Source: Symbiodinium kawagutii (Eukaryota; Sar; Dinophyceae; Suessiales; Symbiodiniaceae). Taken from it: 64,000 nucleotides of DNA. This document shows positions 1 through 14,400 of the stretch, in pieces. Numbering within the stretch: position 1 is the first letter of the stretch; each line of letters begins with the position of its first letter. The stretch lies in NCBI GenBank assembly GCA_009767595.1, contig VSDK01013337.1, positions 5,495 to 69,494 on the forward strand, read 5' to 3'. The notes below the pieces were generated by a model. It saw only the letters and a program-made list of their open reading frames with translations. It searched no databases and was not told where the DNA came from. Position numbers and translations under genes: made by a program.

Positions 1-2240
1 AAAAAAGGCGAAACAGAAAAAAAGCCACAACACTAGTGGCTTGCATTGCTTCATCATGCTTTATCAAAGCCCCAAATGCTTGCCGACACTGAGATTCTGA
101 CGGCCGTTGACCCATCTTCATGCCAAGCCGAGCTCGTTCCAGCAAGGTGGTTCTTTCCTGCGTCGGGCCCCAGTATGGTGTCACATGTCCTACTTTGAGT
201 TCTGCGAACTTGATGTAACTTGGGCGTCTGCAAGGATCTGGAAATATGCTCACAACAGAATCACAAATGAGCTGTGCCCATCTGTGCCCTGTGTAAGGGA
301 AAAGCATCACCAAAACTGGTTGCACGATGTTGCACGATGTTGTACGTATTGTGTGCTGGAAGTTGATGCAGGAGACATCACCATCCTGTCCCAGCCTGAA
401 GGAAGCTACTGGGAATAGATCCACATGAAGCTGATGCAGGCGTTTCCATAGTCAGTGAGACATCCTGCGGGCTGAAAATCTGAACAAATCTGAACATCTG
501 GACGTATCCGATATGTATCCTGTGACTCACAACGTTGACGCAGCTGCTGCAGCTACCAGTTTTTTCAACGTTCCAATGCCACACGATGCCACAGCAAAGC
601 CACACCGGTCCTGTGTCGGTTCGGACATCGCCTGGATGGCTTCCTCCACCTCCTGGTTCCATTGGTGCCCAGACCGAAGCTCACATCCAAACATACCGAT
701 GTCATCCGATGTCATATCGGATCATTCCTAGAAACTATCAGAAATATTTCAAATATATAAATATTCTACACGTATACCTGACAAGGGCCAAAGCCAGCCA
801 CCAATCTCCTGGATTCCATTTTGGAGGTTGCACCTGACTACACGTGAAAATGACAAAACTGTCACTCATTGATTCGCTTGATTGTTGGTAACTTGAAAGC
901 TAGAACGTTGAAGTCTCGAGGGATATCGTGGAATGCGAATCACTTGCAAACCTGACAATCTCAAAAGAAACAAGTAGAAACGAACTCTGGGCAAGGGTGG
1001 TTAAGGCATGTCGGTCGCAGAAGAAACAGAACCTTCCATGCCTCTTCACAATCACTCTCACCGCCATAATCGACCCCCAGGCGCGTGGGACAAATACAAT
1101 GAACAACCAGTCGTACACCGCAGTCACCTGTATGCTCACCCTAAGATCATAAGGTTGGAGCTTAAGAGACCTTTCCAGCATCAATGACCACTTGTGTTTG
1201 TCCCGTAACAACCCAACCAAAATACCTCTCCAAAGCAATGCGACCTCCAAAGGAACCCACCTTGGGTCCAGGCAAACCTGCACTACGTCCGGAACAACCA
1301 ACCCGAATTCAATGCTTGCGTTTGACCTGTATTCACCCGTCCTGCTCCCAAACATCAAGGCCATCTTGCACATTTCGTCCACCACTTTGAGCCTCAAAGG
1401 CTTTCTTGTTGATGGATCTGTCCGACAAATCATGGTACCCTGGGTACTCCAAAATGCATCATGTCCTGAGCCGATGTCGATCCCCTATATTGGCGCGAAC
1501 CCCAACTAGTTCCGTTGATTGATTCTTGTAAATGTTAATGAATCATGGTAAATGATCAATCAAGGATAGTTTATAGAATAGTATCAATCATAGCAAATCT
1601 ATGAATCGCTGTCACATATCACATTCTTCAACCTATCAATTCCTTAATCATAGCAGATCTACTAATCACTATTGAGTACTAGTCCATTGATTCAACTACT
1701 GTACATGATTCATCAATGGATCACTGTCAAAGTCTCCCAGGCATCCCCCAGCAACCACGTTAGCGTCATTGCTTGGTTGTGAGTTGTACCTAGTTAATGT
1801 AAGTTAATATACCAAATCAAATTGACAATTAACCAGGTTGACTATGAACCTGGTAGTTAATTAATGTTAATGTAGGTTGATTTTTGTCAAACTCTTGACC
1901 TGGTGACTTATCAATTTGGTTGGAGGACCGCTGCATCCATTCCCGCACCTCTTGGAATGCCAGTGACCTCAGTAGGAAACAAGAGGTGACGGAAAAGTGT
2001 GGAGTTTGTGGCAAAATCCGGATGTGAAATACTGAAATGGTACCTAAAGCTACTATCGACCAAAATCATAAGTACCTCACGGCAAAATGCGGATGCAACA
2101 GATCTGCGCACGATATCGACCACAAAAAGTGATCCAAGTTTGGGCTTGATAACGGGACCAGATTGAAGTCTTGAGCATGTCAATACTACACTGTAGTTAC
2201 TACACTGTGCTTAGCACGAAATCAAGAACTTCATTGACAA
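1..2240. other. No gene recognised
   Basis: A 177-codon minus-strand ORF (900-1433) with hydrophobic stretches is open but has no recognisable domain or splice context. TTGATTGATT-like and TTAATGTTAATGT repeats lie at 1510-1880. Confidence 0.5.
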
Positions 2241-2426
2241 CTAAAGATAATGCGTCAAGATGTATGGAACTTCCGTCCTTAGAATTCTTGAAATGTCTAA
2301 ACTTTCGATTGTCAGCGGTTTGACATCCCGAGGCACGAACCAAATTGGACTTGCTGGCTCCGTCAGATCACAGATTTCTTCTCCACCGAAGACCATTGGA
2401 ACAGCTGGCGCCGAAGCTGCTTCAAC
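2241..2426 (-). CDS. Candidate terminal exon, unknown protein
   Basis: A CACAG acceptor precedes 61 open codons to TAG at 2241: VEAASAPAVPMVFGGEEICD, then LTEPASPIWFVPRDVKPLTI. There is no internal Met start, as expected for an exon. It probably belongs with the exon at 2510-2661 on the same strand, though a direct join of the two puts it out of frame, so at least one exon between is missing. Confidence 0.45.
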   Translation of the reverse strand, partial: VEAASAPAVPMVFGGEEICDLTEPASPIWFVPRDVKPLTIESLDISRILRTEVPYILTHYL

Positions 2427-2509
2427 CTGTGCGGCTGGCTTTTAGATGTATGGACATTTCCAGCATGCCACATTCATAAACCACTCCTTTAACGTTGTTT
2501 GTTTGACAC

Positions 2510-2661
2510 CTGAAAAACCGAATGCTGCGGCACTTGGGACATCTTGGGACGTGCGCATCGGCACCCGTCGGCACCTTTCCTCTGGCGTCGGCTTTGGGTC
2601 GCACTCGCGGCGGTGTGGCAGCTTTTCTGCCTTCACCTGGAGCCTGCGCAGCGGAACCCAT
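2510..2661 (-). CDS. Candidate first exon with CxxC motif, unknown protein
   Basis: ATG at 2661. The peptide is Ala/Pro/Arg/Lys rich and ends HVPRCPKCRSIRFF before an AG|GT donor at 2509. The CPKC pair may be half of a zinc site completed by a following exon; the sequence just downstream contains more Cys codons in two frames. A GC-rich third position supports coding. Family unknown. Confidence 0.45.
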
Positions 2662-5600
2662 CGGGGTCAAGTCTTACTGCGTTGATCTTTCGCTGCGAAA
2701 TCTATGGAAAGCTCAGGGCAGCATCTGAAATAAATAAATAAAAATAAGACCAAAATAAATGATGGCGATCGGTTGTGAGTTCTCATTTCTAAATATTCAG
2801 AACTCAAATTTCTAAGTATTCAGAACTAATGACATTTCCAATTTCTAATGATTCTAATGCAATTCCTCCCCTCCTAACGTTGAGCAGATCGAGCCATGCT
2901 GTCCTTACACTGGGCCTGGCCTCCCCGATGCCATGTCCTTTGGAGCTTCGATGATCACGGCCTCAGAACTTCGATGTATTCTAAGTAGTAGGATCAATAG
3001 GTGTTTAAGTAAATATTAGGTTATAAGACCAGGGGTTGAAGCCAATTGAGATCTAGTAAGCATTCTTAATACTTAGATTTGCTAAAAAGGCCAGTTGCCA
3101 TAAACTATGATTCGATATATGCTTCATGTGTCATGGTAGCTCTTGACCATGGTCATCACAATCTTTGTCATAATTCATGGTTACTGTAACCAAGGTTGAA
3201 ATGCTTGAACAAATGCCATTCACCATTTGGTAACAACCACGGATGACGTGATCATCAACCATTTGGAATAATTCGTCAGCATCCGTCACCAACGTTGCCA
3301 CTTTGTGTCACTGCTATCTGGCTCTGGAAAGGGGTGGACATGACATGGCAACGGCCCATTCTGTTTGGGACCTCACCTCTTCACCCACGGCCACACTGCC
3401 AGGGCTCCAAACCATTGACATTGCGTTTCACATCGTGAGAGGGGAACACGCTCTGACAAACCTGCACGGAGCTCCGTGTTCAAGTCGAAACGTTGGAAGT
3501 AAACAAATGTGTTTGAATATGTTTGAAATCTGTATGCACTGTATATCCACTGATGCACCTGAACTTGAGACCTTACACACTTTACACACCCACATCGCTT
3601 GGCAATTTCTTGTATTCAACACCCTTTGAACTGGCTGATGGAGCATTGAGTGACAAAATTCACCACTCAACCGTTGCCAAGATGAAATGCTTCTAGGGGT
3701 CTATGCTGGATTGAACATTTGAGTTCGAACATGTGTTCATTGTCGACAACAGTTACACTGTTTGCAGTGGCCGGGCTTCCAAATATGTAGCTGCATCATT
3801 TTGAATATGTGCCGTTATTAATTCATACTGCGCAGTGGAAGTCTCTGTGCAGAAAGGAACCCCAACGAAAAGACACATACAGGCTCCATACAACTCAAGA
3901 GCATCTGGAATACCACAACAGGTGATGAAGTGATGAAGTGCTTTTTTGCTACCAAACACCAATTAGAAGATAAACGGGAAAGGCCCAGACATCTTTCTTT
4001 TTGATAACCAATCACTACAAAACATAAGGCATCATGACGTGCCGTTTGTACATTGGCATACTTTGGCCGTAATCTGCCAGCAGCAACAGGGCTCCTTGAC
4101 ATGCTTGTCAACCACAGCTGGCCGAAAGGATCTCCCACAATGAGGACAAGGTTGCAAGTCAGACCTCAGCAACTCTGGCGGCCACTCCAAATACGGAAAT
4201 GTCATCTTACGTAATTATGATATATTAATTATATATGATCTATATGTATATATATGTAAACATGTGTATATATATACACCTATTTGTACACATACATGAA
4301 ACAACACATGGCATACACATACAAATACGCGTGTCTGTGTCTATCTGATCTGATCTACCTATCTACCTATCTATCCATGAATCTAGCTGTCGATGTGTTG
4401 ATGTATCTATGTATCATTATGCATCAAGCTATCTGGCTCTAGCTATCCACCCATTTTGTCTTTCCAATTCTATTCCATTCTATTCTGTTCTATCATATTC
4501 TATTTTACTCTCTCTATCTCCGTCCGCCCGTCCGTCGGTCTAGCAGTCTATACATTTGAGTGTTAGGGAGGATATATGAAAAAGGACTCTGGGGGCGTAC
4601 TGAAGCATAAGATTAGCCTCTGCTACTAGCTTTCCTGTTTACTCAAGACATCTCAAGACATTCTAACTATTGGATACCGGGGATCATCCATGGAGAAAAT
4701 CTTTTAGTTGTTGGTACCTAAAGATTACACATTGTTAAATTCCATCGTTTCCCAAAATCATCCAGGCATTCCAACTGTTGGTATCTAAACATCCAGGGGC
4801 CTCACAGGGTACCACTCTCTAAACGTCAGCCTTGTCCTTTCAAGACTCAGCCAGCTACTCGCGTGGACGCCTCGGGCTGGCACCTGCCAAAATCCCATCA
4901 GATGGGTCCCCTGTCATTGGAAAACACCCTAGCCATGTTTCGAACCTTGGATGTTTGCTTCAAATCGCCCTTTAAATATTTTCATATGTATATACATATA
5001 TATATATATTTCTATGTATATATATATATGTATATCTCTCTCTATATATATATATATAGATGCATAAGTCCTTTTGAAACATCCAAGTTTACTCTGCTCC
5101 AAGTGGACCTGTCCGCGCTCTTTGCCTGCCCGATCTCCTTTGGAGGCACGCTCTCCGTGTACCTCCTCACAAGTGGGGAGTGGGGATAGAAGCCACAGGA
5201 AGCCACGAAGTTCATGGAAGCTTCACCTGGTAAGCTTCCAAGGAATTAATATGAATTAATAGCCACAACCAATATTGCCAAGCTCCTTGGAAAATCAATG
5301 GGAAGTTCGGAGCCACCAATGTCGTCTTGATTATTTAAACTCGATTTCCAGGCTGAGTAGGATGCTTCAGTAGCCCTGCAGCATGATGTAGTTGGTGTGG
5401 GCCTCACTGATGGGCAAGCCATGGCACCATTTGGGGTCCGTACTATGTTGGGTCCCAGATTTCAGGTTCATCCCTGGGTTTCACCCATCAGCTCGCGACT
5501 GGCAAGTTGCTATCACACCACTGGCTGCACCGCTGAGAATCGTTCTGAAACGCCACAACTGGAGTTGCTTGATGTGATTCTACCTTTGCCTGCACCGAAG

Positions 5601-7179
5601 ATTGCTGACAAATCACGTGATTCAAAGAAGGATTTGAATCCTCCATGCCAATCATCATTTGAATAACATTGTTTGTCGGCATTTGGCATTCGGACTATTG
5701 TTTATCCAGTCGGCAGTCGTGACCATGGACACTTGTGCAATTAGAAACGGGGTTTCGAATTGGACACCCCAAACGTCCAAAAACTATCAACCTTTTGAAT
5801 GGAGATCACCACTAGAAATACGGTACCAGCCATCCAAAGCCTGTACCAGCCCCCATGGTTACTGTATCCACTATTAATCAAATATAGTAGAACCACGTTG
5901 AATAGTAACCATGGTTCAACCAACATCAACTAACAGAGATCAATTTTAATTTGGTTCAGATACTGTATCTGAACCAACATGAACGCGCGCGCACACAGCA
6001 CTATCAACATCTGAACCTCCAGCACAGCTCGATGTCTTCGTCGTGGTGCAGCCTGAGGAAAGCAACCTCCTGCAAACCTGGGATTGACATGCCATCAATG
6101 CCATCATTTGGATCTGTTCCCTGAAATTGGACAAATCTTTCCCAGGGACAGTGGGACCCTCCAAACTTGAATGAATTTCTGCTAAAACTGATGATTTGGA
6201 GCTCGCGCGTGCAACCATGAACATGGCACCCTGAACTAGCGAACCATTTGGCAGCATTTCAAGCGCTGAGGATGGTTTTGCAAGTGATGAACAACCCCAT
6301 TTCGCGGGGACAGTGGATGGTTCATATTCAGTCCTCAGCATGGTGGTACTCCGTGTATCAAGCACAAGGCGTTGGTATATGATAACTCCCACCATACATC
6401 AGCCATGGCGGACCGGTATCATGATACGCAGTCACCATTTGCTGGGAGGCAAACATCATCTTTGCTTTCCGAAGCAGTCTCCTGACGCTGGCTTGGAGCG
6501 CCACGCAGCACTGAAGGGATGAGGCATGCTGAAATGAAACCCTGATGCTTTGGGTGCAAAACTAAATGAGAACGGCAATGCAGTTTGCTTTAGGAGAATA
6601 GAAAAAATGCATTTTTACATTGTTCATGTTGCGAGAAGCGCTGGCTTTAGGACAGCTGCAATTTTGCGGAGCACTGGGCTTGTCCACAAACTGGAGTAGC
6701 TCAAGACCACCCATACTTTGATTATCCCAATTTGTGGGTACAACACCTTATCAACCATCAAAGAACACATACTGAATGCACGCACACCATATCCATAATA
6801 TGAATATACATATATGTGTATGTATATATCAATTTCTTCTGTACATGTATACATATCTATGTGTATATATATATATATGTACATATATTTGTCCGTGTAT
6901 GCCTATATACAAACATGTCTTGATGGGTTGTCGATTGCCAAGGTGTCGCCATGATCCTGAATATATCTTAAATGCCCCACAGTATACCCAGTGCAGTACA
7001 TCAACGCCGTTGGTTGTATCCACCTCATGTATTCGATTATTTCTTCTTGTTAGTGGTAGCTATTACCGCTCATCATCAGTCATTCTTGTTATCCAATTGT
7101 TGGATTGGTTCTGAGTAGTTCCTCTATGATGGTTATCCTTCACATCCCTTCACATCCCTTCACACTTACCCTATGATTG

Positions 7180-7391
7180 TTACCCCAGGATCTAGAGTTG
7201 GTTCTCCTCGCCCCATGGATCCATCGGTTCCCACATCGCTTCCCCTAACGGGTTCCGCGGTTCGGAGTTCCCGCCATGGTCTGCTAGTCCGCGCTTCGTC
7301 CCAGCAGCGAGCGGCCTTGACCCCTCGCAGTCGCTGGTTCTGCGATTCAAAGGTGGAGCGGGTCTTGCCGAAGACGCTTCGACAGACCTAA
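7180..7391. other. GC-rich open island, coding strand undecided
   Basis: GC-rich compared with its flanks and open in three frames: 72 codons on the plus strand (7173-7391) and two long minus-strand frames. It probably contains an exon, but no motif decides the frame. Confidence 0.3.
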
Positions 7392-8276
7392 GGAATCATG
7401 GCGAGGTAGCAAGGCTACTAAGGGTACTATGAATATCTGTGAATGTTACTGTTGGTGATTGTTTATTGCTTGTTGGTTATTGCTTTTTGGTTGTCGAATT
7501 TTTGTTGGCTAGTATTGATTAATGGTCTTTCCAACAAGAGCACAATTGTTGGGGGATCTACCAACCAGAAACAACGAGTTGATGTGAGCTGACGAGTGGC
7601 ATATGTGGCAAGACAACAACCGTAGCTCACTGGCTGCATTGCTATTCGTAGGTCGTGGATTAGAACGATTTGAATGAGCACCAACCTATCGACCAGGGTT
7701 TTGGACATGGCTGCGCTCAGGAATCATGAGATAGTAGAGGCTCCAGTAGAGCAAAACGTGATCATGTGAAACTAGGGTTTTGACCAACGAGTTGCTGCTT
7801 ACATCCTCAGAACATTCTAATTGTCAAATGATGCCAGTTTGAGGATGGCACCAAAAGGAACATGATCTGGGGATGTTTGTAGCTTTAAGCAACACTGGTT
7901 GATGACAAACGTACTACAGTACTGGTAAATCCAATCAGCAACTGGCGCTTTGCATAAGGCATTGGCAACTTGGGGCAGGTGTCAGGTACACCAGTGGAGG
8001 TGCTTGACGCATCTTGACGCCATATAGTTTTCATTCAATGCCAGCCAATACCAGCAGTTGAGAGTCATTTAGCCTTGAAACACCAACCTCATCCAACCTC
8101 TATTTCTGGCAGATTTGCACTCTGAATCATTCCATTTGAGAGCTTGATCATCCGAGGAGTCAGAAGGCTGCTTGCCTACATGCCAGCAGACTGCCAGGCA
8201 GACAGAAAAGCACCACGCTTCCATCGCAATCCATTCCATTGTGACCAACCGTCACCTGAAACACACTGAAGAACAA

Positions 8277-8370
8277 TACTTAGCAGCAGCAGCAGCACCA
8301 GCACCAGCAGCAACAGCAGCAGGCGGCAGCACCAGCAGCAACAGCAGCAGCACCACCACCAGCACCCCCC
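8277..8370. repeat. CAG/CAC/CAA trinucleotide tract
   Basis: Interrupted CAG, ACC and CAA triplets. ORFs across it (poly-Ala, Cys/Trp or Leu rich) are not supported as genes. Confidence 0.85.
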
Positions 8371-10633
8371 CACCACGACTACTACTGCTTATATACTTAT
8401 ACTAAGTCCCATCTTTGTCCCCAATGTGGTGTTAGTTTCACATGTTTCACATCCCCACGTGTCCGTCCAAAGGGCAGCTCTGTGCTTCTCAAGGCTCGCT
8501 GGATTGAACCGACGCCCGCAATCCTGGCCGTGTGACTTGGAAGATTTCCAATGTCACCACGGGTAACCACAGCGACTACAAAACTAGATCTGAAATAAAC
8601 AACCATCAACTACAGTACATCTAGCTAGATTAAACTACCAACACTTCATCACTTGGAGATATGCACGCATCACAAGGGAGTGTCCAGAAAATAAAACCTA
8701 CAAATGGATTCATCTATTAGTAATACGTCAAGAACTTGATGACTATCTTCATGCAATGAAATCTGATCTGCTTTGAAATTGGTCCTCGCAAGGAATGAGC
8801 TGCATTTCAGCAGCCAACACAAGGGAGCCTGAGTGCACAAATGTCTGACTTTCTGCAGGTGCTCGCAAGCGGCCAAGTGCCGAACTCTTTGCAGGGATCC
8901 GGTCCTAAGAAATCAGAGAGATGTACAACATTGGATTTGAAGCATTTGCATCAACCGAACATAACACGCAAGACTGGCTCCAGTAGAGGTCAATGTAACT
9001 CCCTGCTAACTTATCCTGTTCCTTCTGCCTTTTCCTTTGCTACTTTAAACTACTGCACCCTGTCGATCCAGTAAATGCCCTCCACAACTTTGCCTGCCCT
9101 CCACCTGTCCTCGCCAGCAGCTTTCTTTGGTTGTGGCAGCAATCTTTCCTGTCAAGAAACATCAAACCAGCAATTGACCCGAAGGTAAGGAATATGGAGG
9201 AACAAAAAACAAGGAGAGTACGAGTGTTTACCCAGTAGCATATAATATGTTCAGAAGAATTCAAGAGCAGCACCAATCCACACCAATATCCAACACACAA
9301 ATCCAATTGGCTGAATCTGCGTGTCATGTGCTGCCCTCAGAGTTGTGGTTACCATTCCCAACCCATTTCCCACTTTGGGAACTCAACTAGGTGGGTACCA
9401 CGCGTAACGCTGCACCATGCTTCGCTGTCCTCTGGATTGGCTGGACTCTTGGGCACTCGGCGTGCTCGCTCCTGGGACTGCGGAGACAAGGTGAGCAGAG
9501 TTGGGCTTCTGCTGCATCTGCGGTTATACACGCAATAGATGTGCAAGATAGCTGAGTTTGCCTTCAGAATCTCCAGAGAAATACAGGCTTGAAATCATAG
9601 AAAGATTTGGCGAGACGCCATTATTAGTATTCAGAAGGATAACGCGCACTCTTGGGAATTTGCTGGTCAAAAAATGAGATTCAATCAAGCACTGACAAAG
9701 GCCAAGTGCAAGAAACCATGACAATGTTGAGTGATGTTGAGTGATGTTGAGTGCTGTTAAGTGCAGGCGTTTTGGGGTTTTCAAGTCACAAATGATCCCT
9801 TCTACACCTGGTGAATCCTGGTGGTGTAACTCTAACCCCAGAGAGTAATCAACCAACAGAGCATACTTTTGGATTTGTAATAAAGGGGATGATGCTGCAA
9901 CCGACCTCAGTGTGTGTGCGTGAGCGAGCAACAGTTTCCGCATGTTGAACTTCTGGGGCCATAAGACTATTAAACATGCCAGGCTCTGCAATTTCCTCAC
10001 CATTGATTGGTGATTGTGAGTAGCCAATCTTTTGACCTGTGTGCGTTTTTTTTGTACGTTCATTATATATACTTGGGGACCTAGGTTGACCAATATAACA
10101 TCAACGCATGCATGATGAGTTTTCCAAAATTACGTTTTCGTTGAGGCGAAAAGCGATTTTTTCATGATGCCTGTTTGTCCAGAAAATAGCCGGGCGCCGG
10201 ATGAATTTTGATTTCATCCGGCGCAACTGCATCAACATAGAGTCTATATATTTAATGCCCTGAAGGCAAACTTGCGTTTTGTGCAGGTTTTGCAAATGTT
10301 TTTCATGTGTGCATGTCATGCCAAAACAAAAGGGAAGCACAGTTCATTGGAAATCTTCTGTCAAAAGGAACGTGGATCATAACCTCATGGTATTTGCAGC
10401 ATTTCGTGCCGTCCACAAAAATCCAGAGTCCTGACAGTCAGCCTGTTTTTGTCGTTTCTAACGTTGCCACAAAGCTGAATCAAAATCTTGGGACGCTGGA
10501 CGCGAACTTTCCAGGGACAACTGTCTGATTTTTTTCAGAGCAGTCAACGCAGATTGCAGTCCCGGTCGTTTGTTCAGGTGGTGGACGGGCAGCATGTTTC
10601 TATGCTCCACTTTGTCATTGGTGACAGACTGCA

Positions 10634-10865
10634 GACCCACCCCACCCCACCCCACCCGACCCGACCTGTTAACCTCAACGTAGCATCAACGTGGCAAATC
10701 AATCTCAACGTAGCATCAACGTGGCAAACCAACATCAACGTGGCACACGCAAGTCAACTTTTAACTTCAACATAGCATCAACATCAACGTGGCAGTTACG
10801 AAGCATCAACGTGCCGATGGCACATGCAAGCAAACGTTAACATGCCCCACCCCACCCCACCTCAC
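10634..10865. repeat. Tandem units AACCTCAACGTAGCATCAACGTGG between two CCCACC blocks
   Basis: Four or five copies of a CATCAACGTGGCA core are flanked by near-identical CCCCACCCCACC tracts at 10634-10655 and 10843-10860, each followed by CTGTTAACCTCA. This suggests a larger duplicated unit. Confidence 0.8.
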
Positions 10866-12262
10866 CCTGTTAACCTCATCGGAGAACCTGGGTCCCCGAG
10901 GGTATATATATATATATAATTCTATATACATATATATATATATATATATATTTGATTATATTTATATTTGTATTTCACTTGCAACCCCTGGTTAAAAAAT
11001 GCTGGTGCCATGTTGCGTCATCTTTCACTATGATTTCTCTCCTATTGCCGTTGTGTAACAGCTGCCTGAAAGCCCAAATATTTGGTTTTTCAACAAATCG
11101 ACTAGACCACAGATGTTCCAACCTGAGACTCCCGCCTGTGGCCTCGGGGCAAATGTTCCTGACACATCTAATCTCAGTGGCACCGGTCCAACAAGCCCTC
11201 AACAGGTCACTTTCGTGGGAGCCGTAGCTTCAACGTGATGCTGTGCCTGCTGAATCTCCGCCTTTGACCACAGCTGAGTCGGTGTCCACCTGTTCAAGTC
11301 AAGCACAGGAACCTAAGAAATCCATGGAAATCCAAAATAAATTTAAGATTAACTCGCCAAGATTTACTCGCCGCCAATCTAATTTGGACTGCCATCCTTC
11401 TCTACAAGATTTACTCGCCTCGGCTGACTCTCTTCCAAGTTCAATCTTGACAACATGTCCTATATATTCCTACAAGAATCTTTTCTCATGATCTCTCCCT
11501 GCCTTAGTGCCATGCTCCAATCTCGGAGAGCCCATTCCAGTGCGCTGCAGACTTACCTCCGGTTCCTGGCCGTGTAACCAACGGGAATCAAATTCCTGTC
11601 AACTGCTCAGTACCCTGTGGAACCCCAAAGGTCCGGCCTCTCTAACCTGAAGTTTCAGGTTCTGCAACTCCTGTCATCACGAAGAGCTGAGATCTCTGCA
11701 CTTCGAAACATCTTGCAGCATGGATACCTTGACCATCCTTCGCCTGTGTTGATTTTCATCCTTGCATGTCTCCACTTTTGGTCCTCCATCTGTTGATTCA
11801 TGACTTGCATGACTCTCTGCTCCAGCTCCTGTGAATACGCGAGACTTGAACTTACCGTCATCGGCAGTGTACAACATGGCTATACCATGATCCACATGGA
11901 CGAAAGCTTTGCATCTCCCATCAAGATTAACAACTGCACAACAAACATCCTGGCAAGTGTTTCTTGGACCATTCGCTTACCAACAGGGTAAATACCAAAG
12001 GATACCAACGGATGCCAAAGGATGCCAATGATTTACTGCATTGTCTCCAAAGGTGAGTGCCAACACAGTTGCGTACCAATCATGACAAAACAAAACGCTG
12101 CAAATTGCTGTATTGGCCTCGCATTCCCAAGCAACCCAGGATAAATGCATTCCATGTACTTGCACTATCTGCCTCGAAATGACATAGCTGCAAAACAACT
12201 ACTTTTTGCAAGTGTTTTTTGCGCACCTCAACAACTACCAAAGGCAAGGCGTCATTCAGCAG

Positions 12263-12272
12263 NNNNNNNNNN
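12263..12272. other. Assembly gap of 10 N
   Basis: Ten undetermined bases in a CAG-rich context; any ORF crossing it is unreliable. Confidence 1.
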
Positions 12273-13249
12273 CAGCAGGAAAATGCATAGTCTGTGGATG
12301 GTTTTTGCATGTTTTTGTATGTATATAATAATTAACACTTTTTCTGCATTGCAGCCTCCTCAGTTTTTGGATTTCCCTTGAATGACTTGCCTCAAACTAT
12401 CCGCCCAAAAAACACCCTCAAGTCCACCTTTTTCTCCCCTTTCCCCAGCATTATATTTTCCCCCTCCAAAGTCTGACTCACCCAACAGCCTGCCCCCACT
12501 TGAAAGATGCGCAAACAACCACTCACTTCATTCGCAAGAACGAAAAACAACTCGTCTTCGGCTGGCTTTTGCCGGAATACGCAGTTGCTGGTTCCCCTTG
12601 TCAGAGCTTGAGTCAGAAGTAGTATCGTTTATGGACGGCTCAACATAGCGTTTCCCCATGTTTTGCAGCTTGGCAGTTGAACATGTTGAACATGAACAAG
12701 CTTTCCTTTGCAGCCTCCGGAGCTGCAATTCCATGTGACCTGCCAAGGAGAGGATGCAACTGCAAAAAAAATCTCTCCCAAGCAACAAGCAACAAGTTGC
12801 ATCACACTACACTCCAAAAGGATGATCTCTGAGACACCAGCAGCCCTATTCCTGGTCCATCTGCACTCCTATGCAGAACACAGCAACTTGTCAGCAATGC
12901 ATGAACAAGTAATGTCCGCGAGTATTTTTCAAGTAATTCACATGATACAGTACGTATATGTACGTATACGGGTCAGAAGTATGGATGGCCAGCACAAGAT
13001 AAGTTCTTCTCATTGAGGGCCCCTTTCATGCTCAATGCTGACCCATTTTCTCATGCATGCTTCCCCAAGTCAAAATAAGCATTGAAATACGTCCTGAAGA
13101 TGCTGAAGTCAAGTCTAAGTCAAGTCTTTCAGATCAAAGAGGGAACACTTCAATGCTTACGCCAGAAGTTGGAGGAGGTTACGCGCTCCTGTGTCTGGTC
13201 CGCGGAGCGACCGAGTTCTTAGCACAGCGAGATGCCAAAGTCATGGAAC

Positions 13250-13345
13250 CAACGATTCACGCCAAGGACCATCATCATGTGGACCCCAAACGCCACCCAC
13301 AGGAGCATTTTCAACGAGGGAACCAGTGCTTTGACGGGTCACATC
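13250..13345 (-). CDS. Possible exon of an ion-channel-like membrane protein
   Basis: On the minus strand one frame reads ALVPSLKMLLWVAFGVHMMM then VLG, resembling the S4-S5/S5 region of voltage-gated channel repeats. An AAG and a GC could serve as boundaries. The opposite strand is also open (166 codons), so this is weak. Confidence 0.25.
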
Positions 13346-14089
13346 GTGGTTCACAACACCTAAGAATGGTTGTTGATTGGCCAGTTCCAGCCCGTTTGGT
13401 TCGCTGTCATCAAGCACTGAGTATGCATAAGCTGACACATGATCTTGACCAACTTGCCCAGCCCACAGTTATGTGGATCAAGCATGCAAACATCGCGAGA
13501 ACACCACCGACCAGCAAAGTTCATAAAGGCCGAAACACCTTCATACAGCAAGCATAGAGTTGCTTTCTATAGCCAGTGATACCCAAGGTTCCCATGTGCC
13601 TGTGTCTCAATACCCTTTATCCTGGTGAACATCCCCCAAACGACCGAACTAGTCTTTGCTGAGATGTTCACCCAACCATTTACATCCATCATCATCCATC
13701 TATGAGTTGGTTACAACTGACCCAACTCGCGATGCATTCCTATACTTGGTGCATCTTGGTGCTGCGTCTTTGCATTTCAGGCACTGGGACTTCGCTGCGA
13801 GGACTTGCGACAGATCTGGCACAGCTTGAGAGATCCACGTGCTAATAAGCCATGAGCAGTTTGAGAATATCTGGTGAGCATCAAACGTGAATGGGAGTAA
13901 CATTTGCATATGTATACATGCATGTATATACGTATACATGTATATGTGTGTATATATATATATAGATAGATTCTTGCAGCATCAATTAATCAGCTATATA
14001 GTGTGTACAGTAAAATATTATATTTTCATATTATGTGTACTTATATCAGCTACCAGCAATAAAATATACCTGAGAAGGGGGGACGAAAG

Positions 14090-14400
14090 TCAGCCCCTAA
14101 TGGATCAGCCCAATGACACCAGCACAGCAAAAAACACCAGCAAATAAGACACGAGCCTACAAAAACACCTGCAACCAAAAAAGGGTCAAGTGAGCTAGCC
14201 ATTAAAATCATCAGGGGGATCCTCGAGCAGACTTGAGGGGGATGGACGAGCAAAACTAAGTAACTAAGGGGGATGGACGAGCACGCACCCACAAAAAACA
14301 CCAGCCTGCAAAAACACGAGCAAGACGACAGCAGCGCAAAAAAAAAACAGCAAACAAAAAACACGAGCCTAGAAAAACACAAACAAAAAACATGCGCAAC
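14090..14400. repeat. A-rich degenerate repeats (AAAACACCAGC / AAAACACGAGC)
   Basis: About 15 variants of an 11-15 nt unit. The minus-strand ORF over it (Cys/Phe/Val rich) is an artefact of the repeat. Confidence 0.75.

Larger units (their letters stand above)
2662..13200. other. Mostly gene-free; microsatellites and isolated open frames
   Basis: TA-rich tracts lie at 4200-4300, 4980-5060, 6780-6900 and 10905-10960, and decayed CTAT/ATCT repeats at 4320-4520. A minus-strand segment at about 9400-9497 (SQERARRVPKSPANPEDSEA, after CGCAG) could be an exon, as could a plus-strand stretch at 11100-11215. A 189-codon minus ORF (9524-10093) has no domain. Confidence 0.4.

Noticed and set aside
900..1433. 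177-codon minus-strand ORF as a gene
   Set aside because: No domain, no splice context and no coding bias that sets it apart from chance ORFs of similar length elsewhere in the window.
4980..5070. Tyr/Ile-rich ORFs at TA-repeat tracts here and at 6624-6884, 16549-16803, 21094-21288 and 62781-63024
   Set aside because: Products of TATA/TGTA microsatellites.
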